40,098 nt of DNA. Source: JBBDIO01 sp040880365 (lineage in GTDB: Bacteria; Chloroflexota; Anaerolineae; Caldilineales; Caldilineaceae). Position 1 is the stretch's first letter. Each line of letters opens with the position of its first letter. The stretch covers positions 1 to 40,098 of the forward strand of contig JBBDIO010000081.1 of assembly GCA_040880365.1 (NCBI GenBank), given 5' to 3'. Below are positions 13,530-20,743 of this stretch, piece by piece. The position numbers and the translations under genes were made by a program. A model generated the notes under the pieces. That model saw only the letters and a program-made list of their open reading frames with translations. It ran no database searches and was not told the DNA's origin.

Positions 13530-14102
13530 TCAAACGCCACCCTCGCGCATCCGGGCGTCCTCATCCACTTCAAAGCCATTGGCCCGGGCATTCCACACCG
13601 TCGTGCTGCGCCGGGTCTTGCGTTCGGTAGCGCCGCGCACCAACCCCACGCGCCCCGTGCGCACCATCTCCATAATGCCAAAATTGCTCATCAGATCAAT
13701 CAGCGAATCCACCCGATCCTCTGCACCCACAATCTGGATCACCATAGATTCCAAGGCCACATCTACGATTTCGCCGCGATAGATATTCACCATCTGCACA
13801 ATTTCCGAACGGGTGCCGGCGGTGACGCTCACCCGAATGAGCGCCATCTCGCGGATCACGCTGGGCTTTTCGCTGATATCTTCGACGCGCGTCACATCGA
13901 TAATCTTGCGCATCTGCTTGATCACCTGATCGACCATGTGCGCATTGCCATCGACCACAAAGGTCATCCGGCTGATGCCGGGCGACTCGCTGTGGCCCAC
14001 TTGCAGACTGTCGATATTGAAATTGCGCCTGCGCAACATCCCCGCCACCCGATTGAGCACACCGGGCTTATCCCGCATCCATGCCACTAATGTATGTTTC
14101 AT
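13530..14102 (-). CDS. ilvN: acetolactate synthase small (regulatory) subunit
   Basis: 190 residues. N-terminal ACT domain (HTLVAWMRDKPGVLNRVAGML) that binds valine at the dimer interface, then the C-terminal activation domain. Start at ATG 14102 because GAGGA lies 7 nt upstream and the product begins MKHTLVAW like known homologues; a longer in-frame ATG at 14132 would overlap ilvB. The ilvB stop is 10 nt upstream, so the pair is co-translated. Confidence 0.95.
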   Translation of the reverse strand: MKHTLVAWMRDKPGVLNRVAGMLRRRNFNIDSLQVGHSESPGISRMTFVVDGNAHMVDQVIKQMRKIIDVTRVEDISEKPSVIREMALIRVSVTAGTRSEIVQMVNIYRGEIVDVALESMVIQIVGAEDRVDSLIDLMSNFGIMEMVRTGRVGLVRGATERKTRRSTTVWNARANGFEVDEDARMREGGV

Positions 14103-14112
14103 TATGCTTCCT

Positions 14113-15909
14113 CTACCAGCTTGGCTCCACACCGCTAAAGCCCTGGACCACCCCCGGTTTGGGGCGACGAATCAGTTCATCCACGGCCGCGCCGGGCGCC
14201 ACCATAGGATAGACATTCACCTCTTCCTTGACCCGGAAATCGATGAGATAGGGACCCGGTGTTGCATTGGCTTCTTCAAAGGCCGCCGCCACTTCGTCTG
14301 TCCGCCGCACCACCCGCGCCGGAATCCCATAGGCTTCGGCCAGTTTCACAAAATCCGGCGAAATAATCGGCGTGCCGCTATAGCGTTTTTCATAGAAAAT
14401 CTGCTGCCACTGGCGCACCATGCCCAGAAAGCCATTGTTGATAATGGCGATCTTCACCGGCAGATCGCTTTCCTGCTTCAAAACCGCCAGCTCCTGCAAA
14501 GTCATCTGGAAGCCGCCATCGCCCACCACGGCCCACACCAGGCGGTCGCGAAAGGCCATCTGCGCGCCGATGGCCGCGGGCAGGGCAAAGCCCATCGTCC
14601 CCAAACCGCCACTGGTCAGCAACTGGCCCGAATGGTCGTGGATATAATACTGGGATTCCCACATCTGATGCTGACCCACATCGGTCACAATAATCGGCGG
14701 GCCGTTTTGGGTGGCGTCTTTGGTGCTGTGCCACAGCTGGCGGATGACATAGGGCGGAATCAGCTGATCCACTTCATATTGGATGATATCGGTCTGCACC
14801 GTATCTTCGCGCCACTCGTTCAATTCCTGAAACCACAGTTGGTGGCGGCGGTCTTCAATCAGGGGCAAGGTGGCGGGCAGCGTATCGCCCAGGCTGCCAA
14901 TCACCGGCACGTCGGGCACCACATTTTTGCCCACCTCGGCCTTGTCCAGCTCATAGTGGATAATCTTGGCCTGTTTGGCAAAGCGATCCAGCCGTCCGGT
15001 AATACGGTCGTCGAAGCGCATCCCCATCGCGATGAGCACATCACAGCCCTGCACCGCGCGGTTGGCATATGCCTCGCCGTGCATCCCCCCCATGCCCAGG
15101 CTCAGCGGATGGCTTTCGGGAATGTTGCCCGTGCCCAACAGCGTAGTGACCACAGGAATCTCTGCCCGTTCCGCCAGTTCCAGCAATTCGCGGGCGACCC
15201 CGGCCAGCTTGATACCGTGCCCGGCCAGAATCAGCGGGCGTTCGGCCTTGTTGATCAGCTCGGCGGCGCGGCGCACCTGCTCCATATCCACAGTGGGCCA
15301 CGGCTCAAAACCCGGCAGTTCGACCTCCATATCATAGCGGAACATGCCGGTTGCGTTCTGCACATCCTTGCAAATGTCGATCAACACCGGGCCGGGGCGA
15401 CCTTCGCGCGCAATATAAAAGGCTTCCTTCAGGATCAAGGGTAATTCGTCCACATCGGTCACCAGATAGTTGTGCTTGCAGACCGGCTGCGTCACCCCCA
15501 CCACATCCGATTCCTGAAACGCATCGGTGCCCAGCAGATTGGTGGGCACCTGCCCTGTGATGGCAATAATGGGCACACTGTCCATCAACGCCGTCGCCAA
15601 TCCGGTCACCAGGTTGGTCGCGCCGGGGCCACTGGTTGCCACACAGACGCCGACGCGCCCGGTTGCGCGGGCATAGCCATCGGCCATGTGCGCCGCACAC
15701 TGTTCATGCCGCACCAGTACATGGTGCAGTTTTCCTTCGGCTTCATATGGAAATAACGCGTCGTATGCCGGCAAAATCGCGCCGCCCGGATGCCCAAAAA
15801 TGACATCCACGCCTTCACGCACAAGCGCTTCCCACACCATCTGGCCACCCGTCATGGGCCTCGGTGCTTCTTCGGCAGGGGCATGGCCGTTCTGGTTCGA
15901 CTGGTTCAT
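14113..15909 (-). CDS. ilvB: acetolactate synthase large (catalytic) subunit
   Basis: ThDP- and FAD-dependent condensation of pyruvate to acetolactate, or of pyruvate with 2-oxobutyrate to acetohydroxybutyrate. 598 residues. Catalytic Glu in VRHEQCAAHMADGYARATG, ThDP-binding motif starting GDGGFQMTLQELA and ending IINN, and the FAD domain in the middle. ATG 15909 has AAGGAG about 9 nt upstream. First structural gene of ilvB-ilvN-ilvC-leuA. Control: a promoter at 16504-16533, a leader peptide at 16141-16236 and a terminator at 16083-16111 lie upstream in the right order for attenuation. Confidence 0.97.
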   Translation of the reverse strand: MNQSNQNGHAPAEEAPRPMTGGQMVWEALVREGVDVIFGHPGGAILPAYDALFPYEAEGKLHHVLVRHEQCAAHMADGYARATGRVGVCVATSGPGATNLVTGLATALMDSVPIIAITGQVPTNLLGTDAFQESDVVGVTQPVCKHNYLVTDVDELPLILKEAFYIAREGRPGPVLIDICKDVQNATGMFRYDMEVELPGFEPWPTVDMEQVRRAAELINKAERPLILAGHGIKLAGVARELLELAERAEIPVVTTLLGTGNIPESHPLSLGMGGMHGEAYANRAVQGCDVLIAMGMRFDDRITGRLDRFAKQAKIIHYELDKAEVGKNVVPDVPVIGSLGDTLPATLPLIEDRRHQLWFQELNEWREDTVQTDIIQYEVDQLIPPYVIRQLWHSTKDATQNGPPIIVTDVGQHQMWESQYYIHDHSGQLLTSGGLGTMGFALPAAIGAQMAFRDRLVWAVVGDGGFQMTLQELAVLKQESDLPVKIAIINNGFLGMVRQWQQIFYEKRYSGTPIISPDFVKLAEAYGIPARVVRRTDEVAAAFEEANATPGPYLIDFRVKEEVNVYPMVAPGAAVDELIRRPKPGVVQGFSGVEPSW

Positions 15910-16082
15910 TCGAAAATTCTCCTTACCTTCCGCGACATTCCGCGCACTAGAATCGGAGTTGTAATCAGCGGGCCATAATCAACGTAGCAAGAGCTTCACA
16001 ATCGTTCACAATCGGGTCGTAATCGGGTCGTAATCGACTCATCATGGAGAGGGCACCGAAAAAAGGTACCGGAAAATGATAC

Positions 16083-16111
16083 AAAAAGACCCTTCCCGGT
16101 TGGGAAGGGTC
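16083..16111 (-). terminator. ilv attenuator terminator
   Basis: Minus strand GACCCTTCCC-AACC-GGGAAGGGTC followed by TTTTTGT: a 10-bp perfect stem and U-tract, 170 nt before the ilvB ATG and 29 nt after the leader-peptide stop. Its left arm and loop are also complementary to the end of the leader ORF, so two exclusive structures are possible. Confidence 0.88.
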
Positions 16112-16161
16112 TGAAAAACCAAATCGTGCTGGGCTTGGGCCTAGTACGCTTCTCCAACCGG
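16096..16161 (-). promoter_or_regulatory. antiterminator pairing of the ilv leader
   Basis: On the minus strand CCGGTTGGaGAAG (16161-16149, last codons of the leader ORF) can pair with CTTCCCAACCGG (16107-16096, terminator arm and loop): 12 bp with a single bulged A. A ribosome stalled on the Ile/Val/Leu codons leaves this segment free and blocks the terminator; a ribosome at the stop codon covers it. A separate 7-bp hairpin CTTCTGG/CCAGAAG (16188-16168) lies inside the leader codons and may serve as the pause or protector stem. Confidence 0.75.
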
Positions 16162-16236
16162 CATTGACTTCTGGCTAAGTACCAGAAGCTGGCTAAGAAG
16201 TACTACTACCGCGCTAATAATATTCAGGCTATTCAT
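16141..16236 (-). CDS. branched-chain amino-acid leader peptide
   Basis: A 31-codon ORF: residues 1-14 MNSLNIISAVVVLL, then SQLLVLSQ, ending MPVGEAY. It has Ile-Ile, Val-Val-Val-Leu-Leu and Leu-Leu-Val-Leu runs, 12 Ile/Val/Leu codons in residues 4-20, as in enterobacterial ilv leader peptides. Its stop (TAG) is 29 nt before the terminator and its last codons form the antiterminator strand. An in-frame ATG at 16257 would add 7 residues; neither start has a clear Shine-Dalgarno site. The peptide itself probably has no function beyond sensing charged tRNAs. No homologue was checked. Confidence 0.8.
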   Translation of the reverse strand: MNSLNIISAVVVLLSQLLVLSQKSMPVGEAY

Positions 16237-16317
16237 ATGGTTTATTGCGGTATTCATGATGCGGCTTTCATATGGCGGCGCTCATGTGGAAAAACAGGCC
16301 CTCTACAATATTTTGTG

Positions 16318-16417
16318 NNNNNNNNNNNNNNNNNNNNNNNNNNNNNNNNNNNNNNNNNNNNNNNNNNNNNNNNNNNNNNNNNNNNNNNNNNNNNNNNNNN
16401 NNNNNNNNNNNNNNNNN
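16318..16417. other. assembly gap with identical flanks
   Basis: 100 Ns. The last 11 bases before the gap and the first 11 after it are the same (AATATTTTGTG), so the two contigs may simply overlap and the real gap may be zero. It falls in the 5' leader of the ilv operon, next to an imperfect palindrome (TTTGTGC...GCACAAA). Confidence 0.9.
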
Positions 16418-16503
16418 AATATTTTGTGCACTGGCATTTTATACGCCAGCATTTTGCACAAATCGCCCATGCGTTTTATAGAGCATTTCTGACGATAGAA
16501 AAG

Positions 16504-16533
16504 AGTATACCGGACGCAACAAGCCCTTGTCAA
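16504..16533 (-). promoter_or_regulatory. ilv operon promoter
   Basis: Minus strand TTGACA (16533-16528), 18-bp spacer, TATACT (16509-16504); expected start near 16497. It lies between the end of the oxidoreductase gene and the ilv leader peptide. The boxes and spacer length are the same as in the promoter at 19290-19319. Confidence 0.75.
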
Positions 16534-16580
16534 CTGCGAAAAGCATAAAGATCCAATTTTCACAGATTCCCGTAGGCCTT

Positions 16581-16605
16581 GCGCCCGGTAAACGTAGGCG
16601 GGCGC
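16581..16605 (-). terminator. hairpin 3' of the oxidoreductase gene
   Basis: GCGCCCG...CGGGCGC, 7-bp arms around 11 nt, 6 nt after the stop of the 16611-17678 gene. No U-tract; weak candidate for 3'-end formation. Confidence 0.3.
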
Positions 16606-16610
16606 TGTAC

Positions 16611-17678
16611 TCAGGTCTGTTTTTCGCCCAGCGCCGATACCGGTTGCCCGCCCTGGCTGGCCGAGGCCTGGATCGCATCCCACAGCCGCGCCATGCGCAG
16701 ACCAATCTCCGGCGGGCACGGATTCGGCAGAGTGCCATTGCGCACATTGAGAAACTGCTGCCACTGCCCCATTGAGGGCGGCACACGTACCGGCATCATG
16801 CGATCCTGCCCGTCGCGCTGCACTTGCAGCCGTTCGCCCCAGATGCCTGTGCGCAAAATGGCATCGGTGCAAAAAACCCGCACATCCGAATGGCACGATT
16901 TAATCGCTTCGCCACACGCGCTGAGCGTGACCAGCGCGCCCGAACGCAGGCGCGCCATCACCGAACCCAGGATATCCACCGGCGCGCCCCGGTTATCCAA
17001 CCACGCGCAGACTTCTACAAACTCCTCGCCCGCCAAATCCGAAACCGTATTGAGCATGTGCGCGCCCGTATCGAACATGAACCCGCCGCCCGACATCACC
17101 GGATTTTGCCGCCAGGTGCCGGCGGTGCCCAGTTTCCAGCTTTGCCAGGCCACCGCGTGGATATTCAGAATGGAGCCTAGTTCCCCGCTGCGCAACATGC
17201 GCACCGCGGTGCGAATCTGGGGCGAAAGGCTGCCGTTGAACGAGACCACCAGCAGCCGCCCGGTGCGGTTACGCGTCTCGATCAGGCTTTCGGCTTCGGC
17301 GGCATTCATCACCATAGGCTTTTCCAGCAGCACATCAAGGCCCGCTTCCAGACACGCTTTGGCCTGGGCGTAGTGCAACACATGGGGTGTGATGATAAAC
17401 GCGGCGTCGATCTCTCCGGCGCGGGTGGTCAGCAACTTTTCCAGATCCGGCTCGTTGGGCGGCGGCTCAACGCCCGCATCCTCAAACAGCTCGCAAAACT
17501 CTTCATAAGCCGCGCCCGAAGGTTCACACGCGGCGACGACTTCGGTGGTATCCTGCTGGGCCAATATATTGCGGATGTGGTGACGCGCCATGCCGCCGCA
17601 GCCAATCATTGCCAGGCGCACACGTTCATTCTCATTGCCATTTTCATTGCCATTTACACTGCCATTCTCATTGCTCAT
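16611..17678 (-). CDS. Gfo/Idh/MocA family oxidoreductase
   Basis: 355 residues, NAD(P)-dependent dehydrogenase of sugars or cyclitols; substrate not predictable. N-terminal Rossmann domain with IGCGGMARHH, the family motif LLEKPMVMN and the active-site region GGGFMFDTGAHML. Residues 2-17 are an Asn/Gly/Glu repeat (NGNENGNENE type) ahead of the Rossmann fold, encoded by a short tandem repeat. It stands alone between two regulated operons of the same strand; the ilv promoter starts about 80 nt after its end. Confidence 0.88.
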   Translation of the reverse strand: MSNENGSVNGNENGNENERVRLAMIGCGGMARHHIRNILAQQDTTEVVAACEPSGAAYEEFCELFEDAGVEPPPNEPDLEKLLTTRAGEIDAAFIITPHVLHYAQAKACLEAGLDVLLEKPMVMNAAEAESLIETRNRTGRLLVVSFNGSLSPQIRTAVRMLRSGELGSILNIHAVAWQSWKLGTAGTWRQNPVMSGGGFMFDTGAHMLNTVSDLAGEEFVEVCAWLDNRGAPVDILGSVMARLRSGALVTLSACGEAIKSCHSDVRVFCTDAILRTGIWGERLQVQRDGQDRMMPVRVPPSMGQWQQFLNVRNGTLPNPCPPEIGLRMARLWDAIQASASQGGQPVSALGEKQT

Positions 17679-17840
17679 CAGAGTTTACCGTTCTCATTTT
17701 GGGTGTTTTGGTGAGTTTAGTGGGTCGCTGTCGTGCACACTATATTTTATGTGACAATTGCCGTACCGTAATTGTAGTAGGCCCGCGGCATTGTGCCAAA
17801 CACCCCCCATTCAAGTTTCGCCCGATGCAGCCAGGCGCAA

Positions 17841-17880
17841 AACAAAATGGGAGACGCGTACGCGCGTCTCCCATTTTGTT
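17841..17880 (-). terminator. strong intrinsic terminator of the sulfurtransferase gene
   Basis: An 18-bp perfect stem (17841-17858 with 17863-17880) around the loop TACG; arms GGGAGACGCG/CGCGTCTCCC extended by A/T pairs. On the minus strand it is followed by TTTTGC. It is symmetric enough to work in both directions. It lies 41 nt after the stop of the sulfurtransferase gene. Confidence 0.85.
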
Positions 17881-17920
17881 CCCCCACTCGATTGTACAGA
17901 TTTGCCCTGCAAATTCTGGT

Positions 17921-18766
17921 CTAGCGTTCGACCGGCACCCGCACGGCATTGCCCCATTCGGTCCAGGAGCCGTCGTAGTTGCGCACGTTGTCGAACCCCA
18001 GCAGATACTTGAGCACAAACCAGGTGTGGCTAGAACGTTCGCCGATGCGGCAATAGGCGACCACCGGCTTATCCGAATCCAGGCTCTGCTCTTCCAGATA
18101 GATCGCGCGCAGTTCGTCTGCGCTCTTGAAGGTGCCATCTTCATTGGCGGCACGCGCCCAGGGCACACTCTTCGCGCCGGGGATATGCCCGCCACGCATC
18201 GCGCCTTCCTGGGGATAATCGGCCATATGCAGCAGTTCACCCCGATATTCGCCGGGGCTGCGCACATCGACCAATTGCCCACCGGCCTGCTGATGCGCCA
18301 GCACTTCATCGCGGAACGCGCGAATCTTGCTGTCGTCGCGGGTCGGCACAGGATAGTCGGCCCGGTCATAGCCGGGTTTTTCGCGGGTCAGATCGCGGCC
18401 TTCAGCAATCCATTTGGCGCGCCCACCGTTCATGATCTTGGCATTGGTATGCCCAAAGAGCTGGAAGACCCAAAACGCATAGGTGGCCCACCAGTTGTTC
18501 TTGTCGCCATAAAAAACGACCGTGGTATCGGGTCCAATCCCATTCTTGCTGCACAGCTCGGCAAACTGTTCGGGCGAAACATAGTCGCGCATCACCGGAT
18601 CGTTGAGGTCCGCGTGCCAATCGACATTCACCGCGCCGGGCACATGGCCCGTATCGTAGAGCAGCACATCTTCATTGCTTTCCACAATGCGCACATTGGA
18701 CTTGTTCAGGTTCTCGGCGACCCAATCGGTGCTCACCAGAACTTCGGGCTTGGCATAATCACTCAT
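17921..18766 (-). CDS. sseA: thiosulfate sulfurtransferase (SseA/CysA type)
   Basis: 281 residues, two tandem rhodanese domains. The active C-terminal domain has Cys239 in the loop CRIGERS, as in actinobacterial CysA-type thiosulfate sulfurtransferases rather than the CGSGVT loop of mercaptopyruvate enzymes. The N-terminal domain lacks the Cys and is structural. It moves sulfane sulfur from thiosulfate to thiophilic acceptors in the cytosol. Start at ATG 18766 (AAGGAG 6 nt upstream, product MSDYAKPEVLVSTDW like homologues); an earlier in-frame ATG at 18871 has no ribosome site. It is transcribed from the promoter at 19290-19319 through about 430 nt of leader holding a Cys-rich ORF, and ends at the terminator at 17841-17880. 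Confidence 0.95.
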   Translation of the reverse strand: MSDYAKPEVLVSTDWVAENLNKSNVRIVESNEDVLLYDTGHVPGAVNVDWHADLNDPVMRDYVSPEQFAELCSKNGIGPDTTVVFYGDKNNWWATYAFWVFQLFGHTNAKIMNGGRAKWIAEGRDLTREKPGYDRADYPVPTRDDSKIRAFRDEVLAHQQAGGQLVDVRSPGEYRGELLHMADYPQEGAMRGGHIPGAKSVPWARAANEDGTFKSADELRAIYLEEQSLDSDKPVVAYCRIGERSSHTWFVLKYLLGFDNVRNYDGSWTEWGNAVRVPVER

Positions 18767-19055
18767 GTGTTTCTCCTTGGTTTGGTTCAGATCTACAGAA
18801 AATGGATACATAAATATCCGACACGCGCACAGGCGCGACGGCGCAATAGAGCGGGTAGTTCGATTCCCCAAAACGGCGACAATTCCGGCAAAACACAGCC
18901 GGCGGTGCAGATCCAGTCTGGATATAGCAGTTTACGCGGTGGGCACGCACCTAATGTGTTTCTGTACGTTTCTGTGCGTACCCGACACACGTCCTCAAAC
19001 AGGCAGAGGAAGCGGCAGTCTGGACCGGATAATGAGAAGATGTAGCCGCTTGGGG

Positions 19056-19199
19056 CTAGCTACACAAGCAGGGGCAACAGGAGATACAGCAGGGGGCAAC
19101 AACACGACAGGATTGGAAACCGGCGAAATCTGCGACAGGCTGGTACATAGTGTCCGACAGGTTAGACCGTCGATAACTACTTTGTGCGTGGACTGACAT
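19056..19199 (-). CDS. Cys-rich leader ORF upstream of sseA
   Basis: A 47-codon ORF with a near-perfect ribosome site (AGGAGGG, 4-5 nt before ATG 19199). The first 30 residues are ordinary, with no Cys. The last 17 hold seven Cys (31, 37, 38, 41, 42, 44, 46) in the pattern C-x5-CC-x2-CC-x-C-x-C-S, then stop. It sits 84 nt after the predicted start of transcription and 289 nt before the sulfurtransferase gene, in the same direction. Polycysteine upstream ORFs that gate sulfur genes by ribosome stalling are known in mycobacteria, and the fit to a sulfurtransferase is good. Alternatives: a small metal-binding peptide or a RiPP precursor; no modifying enzyme is nearby. Confidence 0.65.
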   Translation of the reverse strand: MSVHAQSSYRRSNLSDTMYQPVADFAGFQSCRVVAPCCISCCPCLCS

Positions 19200-19281
19200 G
19201 AGTCCCTCCTGGGTATCCAATTAAATCGTTGCATAGGGCGCACTCTGGCGCGCACAGCAGCCTGCGCGCAACCGATGAAGT

Positions 19282-19319
19282 GCGGGCTTAGTATAGTAAG
19301 CCCGCTTTGCGTTTGTCAA
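19282..19319 (-). promoter_or_regulatory. sseA promoter with palindromic operator over the -10 box
   Basis: Minus strand TTGACA (19319-19314), 18 bp, TATACT (19295-19290). The -10 box is the centre of a perfect palindrome GCGGGCTTA-N6-TAAGCCCGC (19282-19305). A repressor bound there would block RNA polymerase; an alternative reading as a plus-strand terminator is unlikely because no plus-strand gene precedes it. Confidence 0.65.
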
Positions 19320-19405
19320 ACCAGCGCACGCGAAAAGTCAACATTCCTTTTGTGGTTCAATTGCCAATCGCGCACCGGAGAGTACACATATCATGCAAAA
19401 AACAC

Positions 19406-19464
19406 TTGACATAGCAGATCAAACGTGATAAGTTTACTTTTCATATAGACAAGTATACTTTTCA
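19406..19464 (+). promoter_or_regulatory. promoter and double operator of the XRE unit
   Basis: TTGACA (19406-19411), 17 bp, TAAGTT (19429-19434). Overlapping and following the -10 box are two direct repeats AAGTTTACTTTTCA (19430-19443) and AAGTATACTTTTCA (19451-19464), 21 bp apart, i.e. two helical turns. Each contains an AAGTwTACTT palindrome. Likely autoregulatory sites for the XRE protein encoded by the second gene. Confidence 0.6.
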
Positions 19465-19524
19465 CAAGTCGCCGAAATCAATGCCCGTTTATTCTCACGT
19501 ACTATCACGTAAAAGGAGACTCTC

Positions 19525-20001
19525 TTGGCAATGAATAATCTTCAAAAGTTCGGTTGGAATGCACTATGGATTTCGCCTGTCGTCATCGTGCCTGTGGCCT
19601 TTTTCGCTTTCATGCCGTGGCTGAAACAGCAGAGTGACGCAATCGCCCTGGGGATCGCCGCGGTCGCCGCGATCTTTGTGATGGGCTACAGCCTGTTTCT
19701 GGCGGCGCGCGTCAATCGTCACCTGGACGAAGTAGAGATCGCCGGCCAACGCTTTGCCCAGGCCAAAGGCCTGACGATTGGGTCGGTCGCCGCGGTTCTG
19801 GTGATGTTGATTCCGCCGTTGATGAACGCGCTGGTGGATCTGGCGAACACCATCGGCGGAGGGTCGCCGGACAAGGCGGTCAAGCTCGGAATTACCATCG
19901 GCTTCATGCTGGTCGTCTTGCTACAGACGCTGGGCGTGGTCGGCGCCAGCATCTGGTGGGAGCGGCGTCTTGGAGTGCGGCCAGAACATGTGGACGGATA
20001 A
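19525..20001 (+). CDS. four-helix membrane protein paired with an XRE regulator
   Basis: 158 residues; four predicted membrane helices (about 12-32, 42-62, 87-110, 125-147) with a short charged loop RVNRHLDEVEIAGQRF between helices 2 and 3. Not recognised beyond the general class of small membrane proteins encoded next to a tiny XRE repressor. The TTG start at 19525 has AAAGGAGA 6 nt upstream; ATG 19531 is the alternative. The XRE gene begins 4 nt after the stop. Codon use looks more GC-biased than the neighbours, so transfer is possible. Confidence 0.75.
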   Translation: MAMNNLQKFGWNALWISPVVIVPVAFFAFMPWLKQQSDAIALGIAAVAAIFVMGYSLFLAARVNRHLDEVEIAGQRFAQAKGLTIGSVAAVLVMLIPPLMNALVDLANTIGGGSPDKAVKLGITIGFMLVVLLQTLGVVGASIWWERRLGVRPEHVDG

Positions 20002-20005
20002 CGAC

Positions 20006-20230
20006 ATGAAGAACCGCATCCGCGTGCTGCGCGCAGAGAAGGGCTGGAGCCAGGCCGAATTGGCCGACCGCGTGCACGTCTCGCGCAATTCGATCAACGC
20101 CATCGAGAACGGCCGCTTCGATCCGTCGCTGCCGCTCGCCTTCCGCATTGCCGACGCCTTCGGCCTCAGCGTCGAGGAGGTTTTCGACAAAACGGATGCC
20201 GGAATTGCAGATGCCGGCATGAGGGGTTGA
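20006..20230 (+). CDS. small XRE-family transcriptional regulator
   Basis: 74 residues, essentially one helix-turn-helix: MKNRIRVLRAEKGWSQAELA, recognition helix VSRNSINAIENG, then FDPSLPLAFRIADAFGLSVEEVF. This is the short stand-alone HTH_3 type that normally pairs with a membrane protein and binds its own promoter. ATG 20006 follows the previous stop by 4 nt; in-frame ATGs at 19970 and 19988 would overlap the upstream gene. Probable target: the repeats at 19430-19464. Confidence 0.88.
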   Translation: MKNRIRVLRAEKGWSQAELADRVHVSRNSINAIENGRFDPSLPLAFRIADAFGLSVEEVFDKTDAGIADAGMRG

Positions 20231-20288
20231 CGGGCACAAATATCCCCCCCTCTCACCATCCTTCCACCTGCTTCATACAGATTCCGCC

Positions 20289-20430
20289 CTATGCCATTGC
20301 GCCCAGATAGGCCAGCACCGCCGCGCCGGTGTGGATGTCCTTGATAAAGCGCGTTACTTCCAGATTTTCGTTGGGCGCGTGGTTGGCTTCGTCGGCATTG
20401 GCATAGGGCGTGGTGAAGGCTGTGTGGACA
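20289..20430 (-). pseudogene. C-terminal remnant of an M20-family peptidase
   Basis: The minus-strand frame ending at TAG 20289 reads AFTTPYANADEANHAPNENL, then EVTRFIKDIHTGAAVL and a short tail. This is the end of an M20 dipeptidase/carboxypeptidase (the NADEANHAPNEN segment with the metal-ligand His is characteristic). The frame is closed by a TAA near 20444 and no upstream part of the gene is present, so only about the last 45 codons survive. It lies directly against the XRE unit, as if a gene had been replaced. Confidence 0.7.
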
Positions 20431-20743
20431 CGCGGTTTGGATTAACACTGTTGCGCCGTCGGGGCCATTGTACAACCGATTGCAAAACTCTGTCGTACTG
20501 CCTGTCGAACCGACTCGCGTACCGGCTACAGGTATGTTGTTCGGCTATTGGCATAGCGGCCCATTTCACAAAAACACGTCCCGCGGGCGACAATAATTCG
20601 GCATCGGAAATTTACCTGTAGCAACTATGATCAGAATTTTCACCGCAAAACTGCCACAGCCATCTGCACACATCTGCCCGACACAATCTGCTGCCCGACA
20701 CAATCTGCCAAACACAATCTGCCAAACGAAGCGAAGGCTAATC
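20431..20743. other. spacer with short tandem repeats before the MFS gene
   Basis: No gene. Contains tandem and near-tandem copies of ACACAATCTGCC (20681-20725; two perfect 14-bp units ACACAATCTGCCAA at 20698-20725). An in-frame ATG at 20627 would translate these repeats as the start of the MFS protein, but the transporter homology begins after them. Confidence 0.55.

Noticed and set aside
16050..16080. T-box riboswitch upstream of ilvB
   Set aside because: GGTACC/GGTGCC can pair but the AGGGTGGNACCGCG box is missing; the leader-peptide attenuator accounts for the terminator.
18759..18950. 63-codon GTG-start frame overlapping the sseA start (contains six Cys)
   Set aside because: No ribosome site, and Cys are scattered rather than clustered; the 19056-19199 ORF explains a leader better.
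19282..19305. Plus-strand intrinsic terminator (hairpin followed by TTTGCGTTTG)
   Set aside because: No plus-strand gene precedes it, and the same bases form a consensus minus-strand promoter.
20627..20743. ATG 20627 as start of the MFS protein
   Set aside because: The extra 39 codons are tandem repeats without hydrophobic or conserved sequence, and TTG 20744 has a better placed ribosome site.
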